Below are positions 1 through 11,689 of a DNA stretch of 64,000 bases, piece by piece. Each line of letters begins with the position of its first letter. Position 1 is the stretch's first letter. A program made the position numbers and the translations under genes. The stretch lies in contig RBZT01000588.1 of the NCBI GenBank assembly GCA_003693705.1, positions 62,001 to 126,000 of the forward strand, written 5' to 3'. The notes beneath the pieces were generated by a model. It had not been told where the DNA came from. It did not search any database and was given only the letters and a program-made list of their open reading frames with translations. Source of the stretch: Polymyxa betae (lineage: Eukaryota > Endomyxa > Phytomyxea > Plasmodiophorida > Plasmodiophoridae).

Positions 1-1136
1 CGGTTTTTGAATAGCACTCTTGTCACATTCGTATTACAGATCGGCAGCTGGACATAGCGGACCAACATTGGCATTAAGTTCGATTCGTTTTGAAACCTTC
101 GCTGGTTTGCCGATAAATCAGATCATCTGGCTGCCAAGTTTGGCATAGATCAAGAATCGAAGTTGTGCCGATTGCTAATGAAGGCTGTGCCCAAATGCGC
201 TCGAGTGTCTCTCAATGAATGCAGATTTTGTAATTTGTAGAGCAGAGACGAATTCTGCCGATCACCGGCGCGGGTAGGATCGGGGCTTCCACAATACAGA
301 CATAGGAACCCGGAGAGTAATCCCAACAGCCGAAAGCTTGCTGTATCGTGGATGTTTAAACTGAAAGCCAGTTATGAGCTGGTTTCCATTTGCTCAGGAA
401 AGCCGCAAATGGAATTGGATTCATTACGGGACGGGCGCCGATCAAGGAACACTCATCTGAATACGAATCGCGGAGCTGACCTTACTGCAACTACGAGGGG
501 GTTACTGGCATCGATGAGATACATTGCCGATCGAAATCAAAATCTCATCGGCTGGTCATTGGTTATATTGTCTGCGAAGACCAATGGGATTGACCCAATC
601 GGGTGTTGCCTTCTGAATCTTTATTGAAACCCAGAGCACTTCAGGTTCTAGAACCGTCTTTCTAGAGAACGACAAACAGGTTTTGGTCAAGTCACTCCCA
701 CCAACAATCGGAACTCTCCCGGATTCCAATAATCAAAGCCGTTCTCCAGCAAGCAATGGCTGATATAGGTATATATTGTGACGCAGCGAGCCATTCGATA
801 TTCGGTGCCTGAGGCGGAGTACATGTAGCCCCTGATGTATCTTCTTGTCGAATGCACTGAAATGTATTTTTAGATCAGCGCTGAAACCCGCCCCAACCAA
901 AACATATTAGAAATGGCCAACAAATTCGCAACTAAGCTGTACAGCTAGATCCCGAATGGGGCGCCATGTTTAGCGCTAGCGCGGCCTTTGCCTAAGTACA
1001 CAACCACTTGAAAGCAATCCCATTCGGCACTCCAGATTCAATACGAACATTTGTTGCTGTCAGTTAGCTGTTGGCTATTTTAGAAACCTGCTGGCTGCCA
1101 AAACGATCGCAATAAACAAGCTTGATCCTTTCGCTG
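1..1136. other. Leading stretch without a recognisable gene
   Basis: I see no reading frame with family resemblance here. A 91-codon frame at 352-627 on the plus strand has no recognisable motif and no obvious spliced continuation. The stretch may hold the 5' flank of the PNP gene and the end of a gene outside the window. Confidence 0.4.
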
Positions 1137-4100
1137 ATGGAGCCATCCTCTGTCTGGTCCAAAACCCTTTCACAAGTTTGTTGTGAGGATGTTTGAACTT
1201 AATAACCTTGTTGATGAGTGGCATTAGTATTATGATGAAATACAAGAGGCTGCCAAGTTGGTGTTATCTCGTTTGGGAGAAGTCGATGTTGCTGTGGTGC
1301 TCGGAAGTGGGCTGAGCTCTTTCTCATCGAATTTATCTTCGACAAAGAAAGTTGCATACGAAGATATACCTCATATGCCTCGCACTACAGTTTCTGGTGG
1401 AGAGATCAAAATATTGTCAGCGCTGTATATTAACATTGTAAAGGACACGCTGGCGAGCTTATCTCTGGTCAATTACCGACAAAATCTGGGAACACCTTGA
1501 GGATTTTATGCTTCTCTGGGCGAGTTCACTGGTATGAAGGGTTTACTTTTGAACAGGTACGCCGTCGCTGAATATCTTTCCTCGTAATGCCAAAATCCAC
1601 CTTCAGGTTAACTTTCTAGTTAGACTGGCAGCTGCCTGCGGCTGTTCGTCGTATATTCTGACAAATAGTGCTGGTGGTGCGATTCCTCACATGAATCCCG
1701 GATCAGCGATGATTATAACAGATCACATTCGGTTCACTCGAATCGGTTTGTTTGTTTGTGCACATCCAATGTTTTCTGCTCACATTTTTCTGTTAAAGAT
1801 CCACTTCGGGACGTTGTTGCTGATCAACGCTTATGCCCTCCTAATCTTGAAAATGTCAGTGTCTGAATTGCTGATTCTAAATCTTACGGGTGATTCAGAC
1901 CGGCCTTTACAGTAATCGGCTCATCAAGTTAGCAAAAGAAGCAGCTGAGAAATTAGGGGAAACCGTCTACGAAGGCGTGTACTGCTGGTGTGGAGGGCCC
2001 ACTTATGAAACTCCAGCAGAGGTGAGATCGTATCATTAAGTTGTGGAAGGTTATCACTGCTGAGAATCTCGCAGGTCCAAGCTGCAATGCGAATGGGTGC
2101 AGACGCTTTTGGAATGAGGTACCGAATGCTGATATCCTCGTATCGTTGCGTGATAGCTGTTAGTACTGTGCCAGAAGTTGTAGCTGGTCGTGCAGTCGGT
2201 ATGGAAATCTTTGGCATTTCTCTATGCACCAACATGGCTTGTGGATTACAGCGTGATGAGAAGCTGGTAGAGTCATATGGTTATTGCTTTTAGTTATGCA
2301 TTACTCTCTCTTTCAGCTTCATGCTGACGTAGTGAGGGTTGCCAAAGAATCCGGGCCCCGTTTTGAGAGGCTACTTCTCGAATTTGTAATAGTTCTTCGA
2401 TTTGGTTTGGCATTGACCTAAACTATTACTGTAGTTTTACAACTTCGATCTTCCCTCCACATCTGGCAGTCTTGCTTCTCAAATAAGTCCTGAGCAGAAG
2501 GCGACCTTAGAGGACAGGCGAATCCTGCAGGTCCCAGGTTTTTGGGCCGGCTCGAGCGCCGTCAGTTCTGACGCTGCATGCCTGCAAAGAAATTTCCAAG
2601 AAGATTGCTATCGGATTGCGGTCTTTATTGACACCAGTTCAGAACCTGGATTAATTCCGAGCACACTTCCAAATGTTCAAGCGATCGGCTTCTCTGATCT
2701 TGCTGGGCTAGTTTCTGTCTCGCCGAGTGTTATCGGAAAAGGACGAATCTTATGTTTAAAGGGCAAACAGATTCTGGACGGGCAAAGCGACGTTTCCGTG
2801 TTGGTTGTTGAACATAATGCAAGCTTTGGGCCCATTCTCGGTATTTGTTTCTACGCTACAGGATCTGGTAACTCAGTGTACTCCTCAGATATTGAATCCC
2901 ATCACCTCGTTGGTGTCATGAGCCGATTGGGAATTCGTCGCGTCATTCAGGTTGTTACAGGACGAACTGAAACAGCTGCTGAGGGCTGGTTCAGTATCAC
3001 CGGAATAGTCGATCTGACAAGCGATAAAACCTATCCAGGTTTTGTGCCAGCCATCAAACGCTTAGGTCGTCTTTTCTTGACTTGATCAGTTCCCTTCCAG
3101 TTCTGAGAATCTACTAGATTCCAGTCTCTGTCAAAATCTGGCACCTGCATCGCTTTGCGTTTTTCCCGGGCCGACCTCACCATCGCCAACGGAAATCAAG
3201 CTGAGCGAACTGTTTGATTGTCCTTTGTATACTTGTACATCCCTGTCTCCAGCATATTCTGCTTTACAGTCAGGATTAGACTGTAGCGTCTTCGCTCGTG
3301 CTGGTTCATCAGCATCAACCGACACTTTTAAGACGATGTGTACAATATGTATGCCTTGCGAGATTTTAGGCTTCTTGATTGATCATACGCACAGTAAAAT
3401 CTGCTGTCATTCATAGCGAATCCCCTGTGAGATCAGCTTGGCAGTATGATGTCCCCCTTCTGCGATATCGCCAATCTGTTCAAGAAAAGGCTGCATTGGT
3501 TAATGCCGCAGCAGCTGAAATTAAAGGAGCAATTCTGACTGGAATCGATCAAGTTGAAATCGTTCTTGTAATCGATTCCCCATTGTTATCTATCGTATCG
3601 GACATCGCATGTATCCCCATCATAATATAGCCTTCCGTAACCCCTGACCGTTATTCAGGGCGCTCCAGTATTGCAGTTGAAAATGTGCAGGGCTGGCAAC
3701 AAGACTTAGGCAAAGATTGGAAACTCAGCCTTGGCGATTGGCCCAATGGGAAATCATTTTTATGCTTACATTCTTGCAGCCGAGACCGGAACTACAATCT
3801 CGTCCGTCTTTACGATGCAACGTTTGCCATTCGTGTGGGAGCCTGCACATGCTATATAGGAGCATTTAATAATTTTCTCTAGGTCTTCAAAGCGTTAAAT
3901 ATAGAGACCATTGTGTTCGTCGGGGCTGGTATTTCGGCTCACGAAAGCATCCCTGTGGGATCCGTTATTGGGGTTGGGGTCTTTCTAGTTTAAAAATCAA
4001 ATATTGACCACGTTTTCAGGTATCAGACCATGTGAATTGCTCAGGTGAAAATCCCCTTTTCGGACCCAACCAAGAACAACTTGGAACGCGTTTCCCAGAC

Positions 4101-4450
4101 TTGGCTGGAATGTACAGCGAAGTTCCATCGGTCCCTAATCACACAATTGTCGGCTATCTTCCTAATGTTTCGGCATTTAGCTCTAAATTCGCAGAACGCT
4201 TGGGATTTCAGGTCTGGGTGATGTTTGCGATTGCCTGTGTGTATACGATTTTCGAATCCCATAGGTTTATTGCTGCAATTTGATTCCCGAGACATTGGTT
4301 GCTCGTCATTCAAGCATGTCTATCTTCTCTCTATGCTGGATATATGGGTCATGTATATCTTACGAAAAGACAGAAATTAATGATTCCGTTCGCAAAGGTA
4401 AAACAATTCAGCTAATGAGATTTCATGTGCTTAGTAGTTCCCAGAAATAA
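1137..4450 (+). CDS. Purine nucleoside phosphorylase with two extra degenerate PNP-like domains
   Basis: The first domain (about 1137-2385) is a canonical trimeric PNP, which cleaves purine nucleosides with phosphate. It keeps the GSGLSS phosphate loop, the GRVHWYEG Arg/His motif, TNSAGG, GPTYET with the catalytic Glu, MSTVPEV and the CTN asparagine. About seven short introns interrupt it. The start ATG at 1137 gives a 13-codon first exon that joins in frame to 1228. A 49-bp GT-AG intron (about 2387-2435) then joins in frame to a second PNP-like domain (to about 3460), and that runs into a third (to 4450). Domains 2 and 3 keep the fold order, and domain 3 keeps SDHVNCSGENPLFGPNQ. Both lack the phosphate loop, the Arg/His motif and the GPxxET glutamate. 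An in-frame TAA at 2419 would end a stand-alone PNP if that intron is not spliced, leaving a separate gene from about 2436. The PNP identity is firm; the fusion is inferred from phase and intron length. Confidence 0.75.
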
Positions 4451-4579
4451 CAAACTCATTGAATTGTATATTGCGTTAATTGTAAGATAATTTGATGCCT
4501 GGTTGCTATGCTCTATTGATAGTATGAGATGGTATGGATGTCAATGTTGCGAATAGCAAAGTATCCTTAATTTATCTGC

Positions 4580-4585
4580 AATAAA
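4580..4585 (+). promoter_or_regulatory. AATAAA polyadenylation signal candidate
   Basis: An AATAAA lies 130 bases after the PNP-like stop and 100 bases before the next start codon, where a 3' end would be expected. Confidence 0.35.
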
Positions 4586-4688
4586 GCTCCTTTAAACGTT
4601 GAAGCTTCTGCATGCGTTATTTTAATGGATTACGAAAATAATACGGAGTGAACACGCCGGATCCTAATCACACTTCGCATGTGTAAAC

Positions 4689-7126
4689 ATGTCAACGCCG
4701 TCATCATTATCGCAATCTTTGGCGAGATTGCAATCGGCACCGCATGAAGTGTTAACAAATCTGCCGGCCCAGATCGCCAGCGGCCGATCAACCGTCGATG
4801 TGCGATTGGCCAATCTGGCCCTAGCCGCAACCGTTGAAGATTCGGTCCCGGCTCATATCAAGATCCTTTCTGCTCTGACATTAAGAAAAATCCCGATAGA
4901 GACGGAAACATTGAAGAAGCTCGGCGAGATTGTTCATAGTTCAACCGATCCCTATACGATCTGTGCAGCTTTATCAGCAATTCGTAGGCGGTACCGAACT
5001 GAAGTTGTTTACTGTCATTCAATATTTTCCAGATTGTGACAAAATAGTGGATTTAGCCCGGTTCTATCAAATATCGACATCGCTGCAGCATGAATTACTG
5101 AGTTTTTTCTGCTCCAAGGTGCTCAGTTTATTAAAACGCTGTAAGTTTTGTTGAAGTGCTCGCTTGCTAGGACACTCGCATCTGTCATCATGCTATTCTT
5201 GCATTCTCACGAATACATCGATATAAACTTGACAGTGCCATAGCGGCTCTGGACCGAATCGCGAAGCTGCTACAGGACGGGGATATTCCATTTAAGACCA
5301 GAATATTGCTGCTTTGGTTGCTATCGAAGGTTTATCCGGATGAAGACGCCGTTTCGATTTGTCTGCAGCAGATTGATGCTGCTCTGTCTGATAGCTGTAT
5401 GGAAGATCGCCTAAAGAACAGAATTATAACCACAGCTGTTCAGTCCATATTGCATCGGCAATGTGAACCGACGACGGCAACGCTGGAGGCCTTGTTGTCC
5501 CGAAATCTCCATCATTATATTCTAAGCTGTTGTTCGCTAACCGACGCATCGCGATGCGTTTCTGTTCTTTCAGATTCTCTCACATCGTGCAATCCCGTCC
5601 GGTCTCGCCAAGCTCTGCGAGGCTTATTGAGAGCTACCGGCTCAATACCAGACGTTCTTCTGGACCAAGTTCGTTCGCTGCTCTATTCTAATTGCACTAT
5701 CCCACTATGTCTTTCCGTCTTGTCCCGGCATTGCACCCTGCAGGAATTACAATCTGTTATCGAACATGTTCTGATATCATCGGCAGATGGCATCGATAAG
5801 TATGTTTTGGTTCATATCAACGCTCTGGTGCGAAAAGAGCGATCGCATATCGTCTCTCGTTTCTTTATTGAGCATCTCGTTGATCGATTGCGGCTGCCAA
5901 ACTACGTCTCTCGAGATGTCTTGATCTGTTTAGCATTCATTCTACGATATGTAAGAAAATGCGAATTTCGGCCATTGCTTGAATGATAATCAGGTCGATT
6001 CCATTAGTGAGCGCACCGCTTCTGATCTGGCGACGTTTTGTCAAAGCGTATCGGGGCTGCCTGCTCGGCTTGTTGCCCGAGTGTGTTTTATAGCTGCAAC
6101 CAGATGTCCGGCGGTCTCATCACAGTTTCACACCGCCATCCGGAATCTGTTCGAGTCTTGCAGCGTATGTATAAATTCTCTCATTTCGTCCTTGCTGACC
6201 AATTTCAGTCGTCATTCAGCAAATATCTGCTTTGCATTGAGTGCCTGACACATGGACGTTCTGAAGGTAGCAAAATTGCTTCACAGATCCTGGTGGAATT
6301 CCTGTCGGTTTCGCCCAACTGGATATACTGGATATCATCTCTGCTGCATTTAGCAGAAAGCCAGCACGCTGGCAATAATCTGGTATGGATATCAGCAGTT
6401 TCCTCCAACTGTTTCTGATTGTCTCAGTGTCTCGCCATTCATAAACTGCATTCAGTTAAGCAATGCGTCTCAAGTATGAATCTCCAAGGAAGAGATACCG
6501 CTTTCCAGCTCGAATATTGGCAGATTCGAATCGATTTCTTGGAAATGTTCGGAATCTGTCGGAATTGCCCACCATCTCCAGAACAGCGATCTGTCCTACG
6601 TAACGTCTTCCATTAGTCTTTTCCCCATTCCCGACCATGTTTCACAGAAACATACGCTGCCAGGTTCAACCGTCTAACATGTATTTCGACATCACTTCCT
6701 ATGCAGACCAAGCTCTATCTAAAACGGCTCGCTGAAATGTGCGGAAATCTAGCTTCGCTGGAACGATTGTTAGATACTCTTTTCTTTACGACTCTGCCAG
6801 GGATCTTCACGCTTTATCCATCAGATCTCGTGTCCTCACGGGTCTTGGTTTCTGAATCTGGCCAATTGGCAATAACAGGTAACAAGAGTCTTTGAATTTG
6901 TCTCCAATTTGATACCGATACAGTTCGATTGCGCCCTGGTTTGAACGATCGCATTCGAGCAGTTTCAGCTGTATTCCGTGAGAAGCACGTTCCGCTGGAA
7001 TTTCGGAACGGCAACCATTGCGGCGAGATGGATGTTTCCGACAGCTCCGGGCAGGTCGTTATTATTGGCATCGATCATCCTGGCCAACAATACCAACTGG
7101 GCTCCGTTGTTTTTATTATGTCTTAA
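4689..7126 (+). CDS. HEAT/ARM-repeat protein, possible Integrator complex subunit 7
   Basis: This is a helical-repeat protein spread over several exons. Clear coding blocks are 4689-4990, 5040-5150, 5230-5960, 5980-6160, 6190-6410 and 6700-7126. The N-terminal two thirds is Leu/Ala-rich alpha-solenoid. Near the C-terminus the stretch IFTLYPSDLVSSRVLVSES, followed by GQLAITG, resembles the short beta-rich segment that follows the ARM repeats of INTS7, part of the complex that processes snRNA and attenuates transcription. That resemblance is my recollection of the family and is weak. The 3' end is uncertain: one frame stops at 7126, but a small intron could carry it to about 7230, just before an AATAAA at 7259. 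Other adaptor- or importin-like solenoids remain possible. Confidence 0.4.
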
Positions 7127-7258
7127 TTTATTCTGCAAGCCTGCATCGAACATGGTCCCTTCACTGGCAGTATGTGACTACAGTAATACAAAGCTTGCAG
7201 AAAATCACATGCAAGGTTCAAGGCTGTGCTGAATATCTATCTATTTTGCAAACATGTC

Positions 7259-7264
7259 AATAAA
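7259..7264 (+). promoter_or_regulatory. AATAAA polyadenylation signal candidate
   Basis: AATAAA falls shortly after the last plausible coding exon of the solenoid protein and about 100 bases before the next start. Confidence 0.3.
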
Positions 7265-7367
7265 GGCTTTGGGTCGCAATAGTTTCAACACGCAGATAGA
7301 GCGATGGGGTGTTGGGGCGCAGTGGTGTCGCTGAAAACCATGACTATATGGCAGTCAGATCTGTTCA

Positions 7368-8996
7368 ATGACAGTCTGTAGCCCCATCCAGTACTATCCA
7401 GGTCGAACCCGTCGCCGACGATTACTCGATGCCCATGGCCGAATCGCCGCATGGTGGTCCGATCCAGACCTGTCATCCCCTGCTCAACCACTTGGAAGAC
7501 GATCGCTCTTAGGAAAAGCCGACCTGGTTGATGACGACGGCGGGTCCGAGTCGCTGCCCATTGATAACGCCCTGGATGTGGTGGCAGGCGCTTTATCCAT
7601 TAAGCTTCGTGAAAATATCGAGCCTATTCAAATCAGTTTTGTCATCGAGGAGATGCCAAAGCTTCTCGATCGGATTGATACCATTTTGCTGGAGACGCCT
7701 CCGGCACTCGATTTATCACCCTTCAGAGGCATTCGTTTCTATCTGTGCGCCGACCTAGCCCCCAGGCAGCGTTCCAGTTTCATTAGTTGGATCGAACTTC
7801 AGGGGGCCACTTTGGTGCGCGAATTCCATCCCGGCTCAATCGACTTCGTTATCGGCGACGATATACCCCAGGAGGGTTCGTCTCACATCGCCATTCGTTC
7901 GTCTTTGTGGCTGATGTCGTTGGAACGGTGTTCAGATCCATCCGCCCTATCAAGAGGCGACCTTCGCAATCCTGGCATCCATGCAATCATATCCGTGTTT
8001 CAAGAGCTCACCCAGAACTTGATTGGTTTGGGCCAGCACTACGTTGCACACGCCTACGCTCAGATTACCGTAGCCGTCATGCAGTATTATGAAGACAGTG
8101 CCTCAGATGATGGCGCCCTGGATGATCCGCAATTCTTAAGTTCCGCCCTTCAAGGGCCGGCCGATCTTGTAGCTGCCGCCCGACGATTGCTGTCTCGCAG
8201 GCCGCCTGCTGCCATCCTGCATCAGTTGCGATCGAATTCCAGGCTGATCGCTATTACGACTTTGACGCAGAAACCTCTTATCAATGTGTCATTAGCCCGT
8301 CGTCTGCTTCATCGACACGGCTATCTTGATGCCGAGTTCCAATTTTTAAGTCAAAGGCAAAATCAGCTGTTCACCATTGAACCGCGATGCATCTCCGCAT
8401 TGGACGCCGAATCAATGCTCGAGCATTTACGCCGTTACCTTCCGCCAAACTGCTTCATTGTCGGATGTGGAGCGTATCGGCGTCGCTGTAAGGAGATACA
8501 GGCTCTGCCAATCGTCATTTCGGTCGTTACCGGCAATCTCTCTTTGAATGATGTCGAACAGCATCTTAAAGTGAAGCTTGTGATATCGAGAGGCCATGAA
8601 CAAAGCGACATCATCGTTGATGGCGGGATTCGGATTCAAATTCGACTTGTGCCTTGGGCCTGGCGCCACGTCGCCGTTCTCGTTGCCACTGGCAGCGATG
8701 AATTTGTCCGCCGCCTTCGATGGCGCGCTCGCGACCTCGGTTATCTGATCACAAATGATCATCGAGTCTTGAGGTTGGCGTCGCACATGGCGCCGACAAT
8801 GCCTGTTGATACCCTGTTCGAAAGCGAGCGTGACCTGTTCCGGCTGGTCGGAATCGATTTCATTGCGCCGCGATGGCGTCTGGCATTTCCGTTGAAGGCA
8901 ACGCACGCCAGCCCTTCAGAACCGATCATGAGGCCCCCTCGCCTCATCCGTCGGTGCTGGCGTGCACAACGAGCCTTTATTTGTGCATCAACATGA
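7368..8996 (+). CDS. BRCT + family-X DNA polymerase, catalytically dead
   Basis: This is an uninterrupted 542-codon frame. Residues about 115-185 form a BRCT domain (FRGIRFYLCADLA ... ISWIELQGATLV). Residues about 200-240 resemble the 8-kDa Pol X domain. Residues 345-510 follow the polymerase palm and thumb: VGCGAYRRR, IRIQIRLVPW, VLVATGSDEF, LGYLITND and ESERDLFRLVGIDFIAP. BRCT plus Pol X is the layout of Pol mu, Pol lambda and TdT, which join DNA ends. All three metal-binding aspartates are replaced. The GDxD pair aligns with AxP in QALPIVI (about 379-384), and the Asp of RIDIRL aligns with Gln in RIQIRL (about 424). The protein is therefore probably a structural or regulatory paralogue. 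The lack of introns contrasts with neighbouring genes. The frame upstream of 7368 is closed by a stop, so this ATG is the natural start. Confidence 0.8.
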   Translation: MTVCSPIQYYPGRTRRRRLLDAHGRIAAWWSDPDLSSPAQPLGRRSLLGKADLVDDDGGSESLPIDNALDVVAGALSIKLRENIEPIQISFVIEEMPKLLDRIDTILLETPPALDLSPFRGIRFYLCADLAPRQRSSFISWIELQGATLVREFHPGSIDFVIGDDIPQEGSSHIAIRSSLWLMSLERCSDPSALSRGDLRNPGIHAIISVFQELTQNLIGLGQHYVAHAYAQITVAVMQYYEDSASDDGALDDPQFLSSALQGPADLVAAARRLLSRRPPAAILHQLRSNSRLIAITTLTQKPLINVSLARRLLHRHGYLDAEFQFLSQRQNQLFTIEPRCISALDAESMLEHLRRYLPPNCFIVGCGAYRRRCKEIQALPIVISVVTGNLSLNDVEQHLKVKLVISRGHEQSDIIVDGGIRIQIRLVPWAWRHVAVLVATGSDEFVRRLRWRARDLGYLITNDHRVLRLASHMAPTMPVDTLFESERDLFRLVGIDFIAPRWRLAFPLKATHASPSEPIMRPPRLIRRCWRAQRAFICAST

Positions 8997-9564
8997 ACAA
9001 TACGAAACGGATATTGAACCACTAGAGCTGCATTGGGCTTCTGCAGTTAGTGAAGATTGGCAAGGACATTGTCGATGAAAAGGTCAAATCCAACCAGTCG
9101 TTGCTGTTCTAATCCCCCCAACCATGCGTCATATCTGGACCTTGCGTACTCCAGAAATCTCACCGTTTATTTGCAGTGTCGCAAGTCTGCCAAGTCTCAA
9201 GAATCTGGTTAATCTTGATAACTGAATTTTTTGTCTCTTCGTTATTAACGATTAGCCTAATGGGCATTCTGTATCAAATCCATTCCCATTTTCAATAAAC
9301 CTACCGCACTGTGTTAATGCAAAATCCGACCCTTGTCATTGATCTGTTGGGAAGCTGTTGTTTCGATATACTTGAAAAAGTAACAACACAAGAGTGCTTC
9401 GCATTAGTCTCTTAAATTCGCAATGACCACACACAATTGGACTACTCTAAAAAAAGCCCTATGTCGAGATCCAAACACAGATTGATTAAGCAATCACAAT
9501 ACCATATCACTGGTTTATATCATAGATATGAATACAAGTATACAATACAAGATACAAACTTATA
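8997..9564. other. Intergenic region between convergent genes
   Basis: AT-rich sequence between the 3' ends of the Pol X-like gene and the ZIP transporter. I see no coding or RNA gene in it. Confidence 0.5.
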
Positions 9565-10671
9565 TTAATGAGAGCAGCCACCATGACCATGACTGTGCGG
9601 GAATTGAAGAGTTAGAAAACAGATGAAGAGGATGCCGACCGCGAAAGCGGCATGACTAAGAATGGTTTGCCGCCGAGTCATCACCGTTCTTGAGAGAGAT
9701 GGCATCAGCTGGCCAAGAGATACATACAGGAATTCTCCAGCGATGAAGGCAAGACAATACATCTCGATGACTTCGAATTTCTTTGCCAAAGCGAGCCCAA
9801 TACCGACACCGATCAGAATGGTTAGAGTCGATACACAGTTACGAATGATCGCTTTTCGCATCGGCCATCCCGCATGCAGAAGAATGCATAGCTCAGCGAT
9901 CTCTTGAGGCAGCTCGTGGAACACAATCAGCATCGTCATCATAAGTCCTTGCCAGATGCCCTTGGTAAACGTCGTGCCAATCAGCACTCCATCTATGGTG
10001 TTATGTATGGCATCAGCGATCAGCATGTTCCAGGCCATGGCTTGCATCTCAGAGTGATTCTTATGCTTGGACGCTTCGACATCATGAAATCCTAGATCGT
10101 CGTGATCGTGATGATGGCCCCCAATTGAATGGATCACGAACTCCATGATAATGGAAACCAGCATGCCTATTAGAATGGGAAGACCCAGTTTTAGAAAGGC
10201 GTCTGTATCGCGGTTATTGCCCAATTTGGTGTGGGCGACCGCCTCTGGGATGAAATTAACCGTAGCTGAAGCCAGCATCGTTCCGGCTCCGAAGCTGACC
10301 AGCACTGGAAGAAACTTAGTGACACCATCCTTGAAGTATCGGCAGGCGAGATTGCCAAGGAAGGATATGAACGGGACGGAAGCGCCGGCAGCGAAGACGA
10401 TGATGTAGTCAGAGGAAGAACTCAGAGAGCTGCTGTGATCGTGATGGTGATGTTGATGAGCACTTGTTTGAGCACTTTCTCCGCTGGCTTCTTTGCCATG
10501 GTGATGGTCGCTTTCGCTGGTCTCTTTACCGTGATGATAGTCGCTTTCGCTGGTCTCTTTGCCATGGTGATGGTCGGTTTCCCCGTGAGCATGTGTGTGA
10601 TGATCGCATGCCGCAGAGAGAGTCGCGAATGCTAACAGGAAAATTAATAAATATCCCAGTTTAGTATTCAT
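9565..10671 (-). CDS. ZIP-family (SLC39) zinc/metal transporter
   Basis: A single 368-codon exon starts at MNTKLG, so a signal peptide (about residues 1-21) is followed directly by a His-rich lumenal segment; an upstream in-frame ATG would bury that signal. Residues 22-85 are His/Asp-rich and contain three near-perfect copies of a HHHGKETSESD-like unit. Eight hydrophobic segments follow. HNTIDG in TM4 and HELPQE in TM5 are the metal-site signatures of the LIV-1/KE4 subgroup, and a His-rich loop (GGHHHDHDD) lies between TM3 and TM4, as usual for that group. ZIP proteins move Zn2+ or related metals into the cytosol from outside or from organelles. Members with this layout (ZIP7/ZIP13) commonly sit in ER or Golgi membranes, so location there is an inference. 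Confidence 0.92.
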   Translation of the reverse strand: MNTKLGYLLIFLLAFATLSAACDHHTHAHGETDHHHGKETSESDYHHGKETSESDHHHGKEASGESAQTSAHQHHHHDHSSSLSSSSDYIIVFAAGASVPFISFLGNLACRYFKDGVTKFLPVLVSFGAGTMLASATVNFIPEAVAHTKLGNNRDTDAFLKLGLPILIGMLVSIIMEFVIHSIGGHHHDHDDLGFHDVEASKHKNHSEMQAMAWNMLIADAIHNTIDGVLIGTTFTKGIWQGLMMTMLIVFHELPQEIAELCILLHAGWPMRKAIIRNCVSTLTILIGVGIGLALAKKFEVIEMYCLAFIAGEFLYVSLGQLMPSLSRTVMTRRQTILSHAAFAVGILFICFLTLQFPHSHGHGGCSH

Positions 10672-11689
10672 GTCAAGTGGTGCAGATTTGCAGGCAGAAA
10701 CCGATATGGTAATTACGACGGAGCCGGCCTCGATCATTACCTGGGCGGGTCTTCGCCCCAAGTAAGCATAGGAGCGGGGTCGCGGAGATAATCAATCAAT
10801 CGGAGCAGTCCTTGTGAGCTGATGCTCCCAAGGTTGCGCAGTCAGGATCAACCACAAACGCCGCGCAAATCCAAGTGAGGGCCAACTAACCGGCTCCGAT
10901 GGAGTGGTTGCACGAGAATCGTCTTCTTGTGCGAGTGGGCTGTGGTTAGGCTTCACATATGGTAGATCGCTCCCGCAAGTGATATGTCTTGTATCCGACG
11001 TCCATCCATTGGACCCAACCCAGCTGCTGGATTGCAAGTTCTAGATTTCGTCCAAGATTACGGTCCCAACGTCGGATCGTTCGAATCCGCTGGGTGTATA
11101 TTGTTTGTGTAGCTTTCTGATCATTTATTGGTTCTCCTATTCCTCAGTTCCAGTGACGCATAGCTTGACGTCTTATACTCTTGCATACCAAACGGTTGAT
11201 TGATATTCTTAGCAGAATTTTCAAAGTTTGAATGACCCGTTACTCTACAGCTGTTTTTAGTTCCGCCTTGCTCTTATTGCATCAAGAATGCTTGTATGGT
11301 CAAATATCAGATCGAAGATTCTCAGATCTTCAATTGAAGAACGAGGTAGATTTCTTCATCAATTCAACGAAAATTTTCCAGTTGACGTTTGTGAAGCAGC
11401 TAATACAGACTTTATAAAAAACCCGCTTTGTATTTACTAACTCAAGTGATCAACGAACATACCCAATCGAAGTTCCAAAGATGTTATACAATGAGGAAAG
11501 CTCAGGCTTACAAAATTGCATGGCAGTCACTGGTTTAATTGTATGCTACTGCTTCTTCATAAGAACAGAATTTTATTGTCGTATATTGATCACATGTTGG
11601 ACAATGGACCAAGACTTAGTTTGTTACTCCCCGCATTCCCAATCTGAAGATGTGATACAATCACGGACATCGAGACATCGTTGTCGGCA
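10672..11689. other. Divergent intergenic region
   Basis: This separates the ZIP gene (minus) and the LYR gene (plus), so promoters for both should lie here. A 61-codon plus frame at 11232-11417 and an 81-codon minus frame at 10792-11037 have no recognisable features. Confidence 0.4.

Noticed and set aside
2386-2421. PNP ending at the TAA at 2419 as the only reading
   Set aside because: It remains possible, but the region also makes a typical 49-bp GT-AG intron in phase with the next PNP-like domain, which has no ATG of its own at its start, so the fusion was preferred.
8427-9022. Two minus frames of 159 and 87 codons
   Set aside because: They are antisense to the Pol X-like gene, which has recognisable domains; the minus frames have none.
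11070-11095. A GTTCGAATCC stretch resembling a tRNA T-arm (B box)
   Set aside because: With the canonical loop placement the T stem does not pair, and no acceptor or anticodon stems are found around it.
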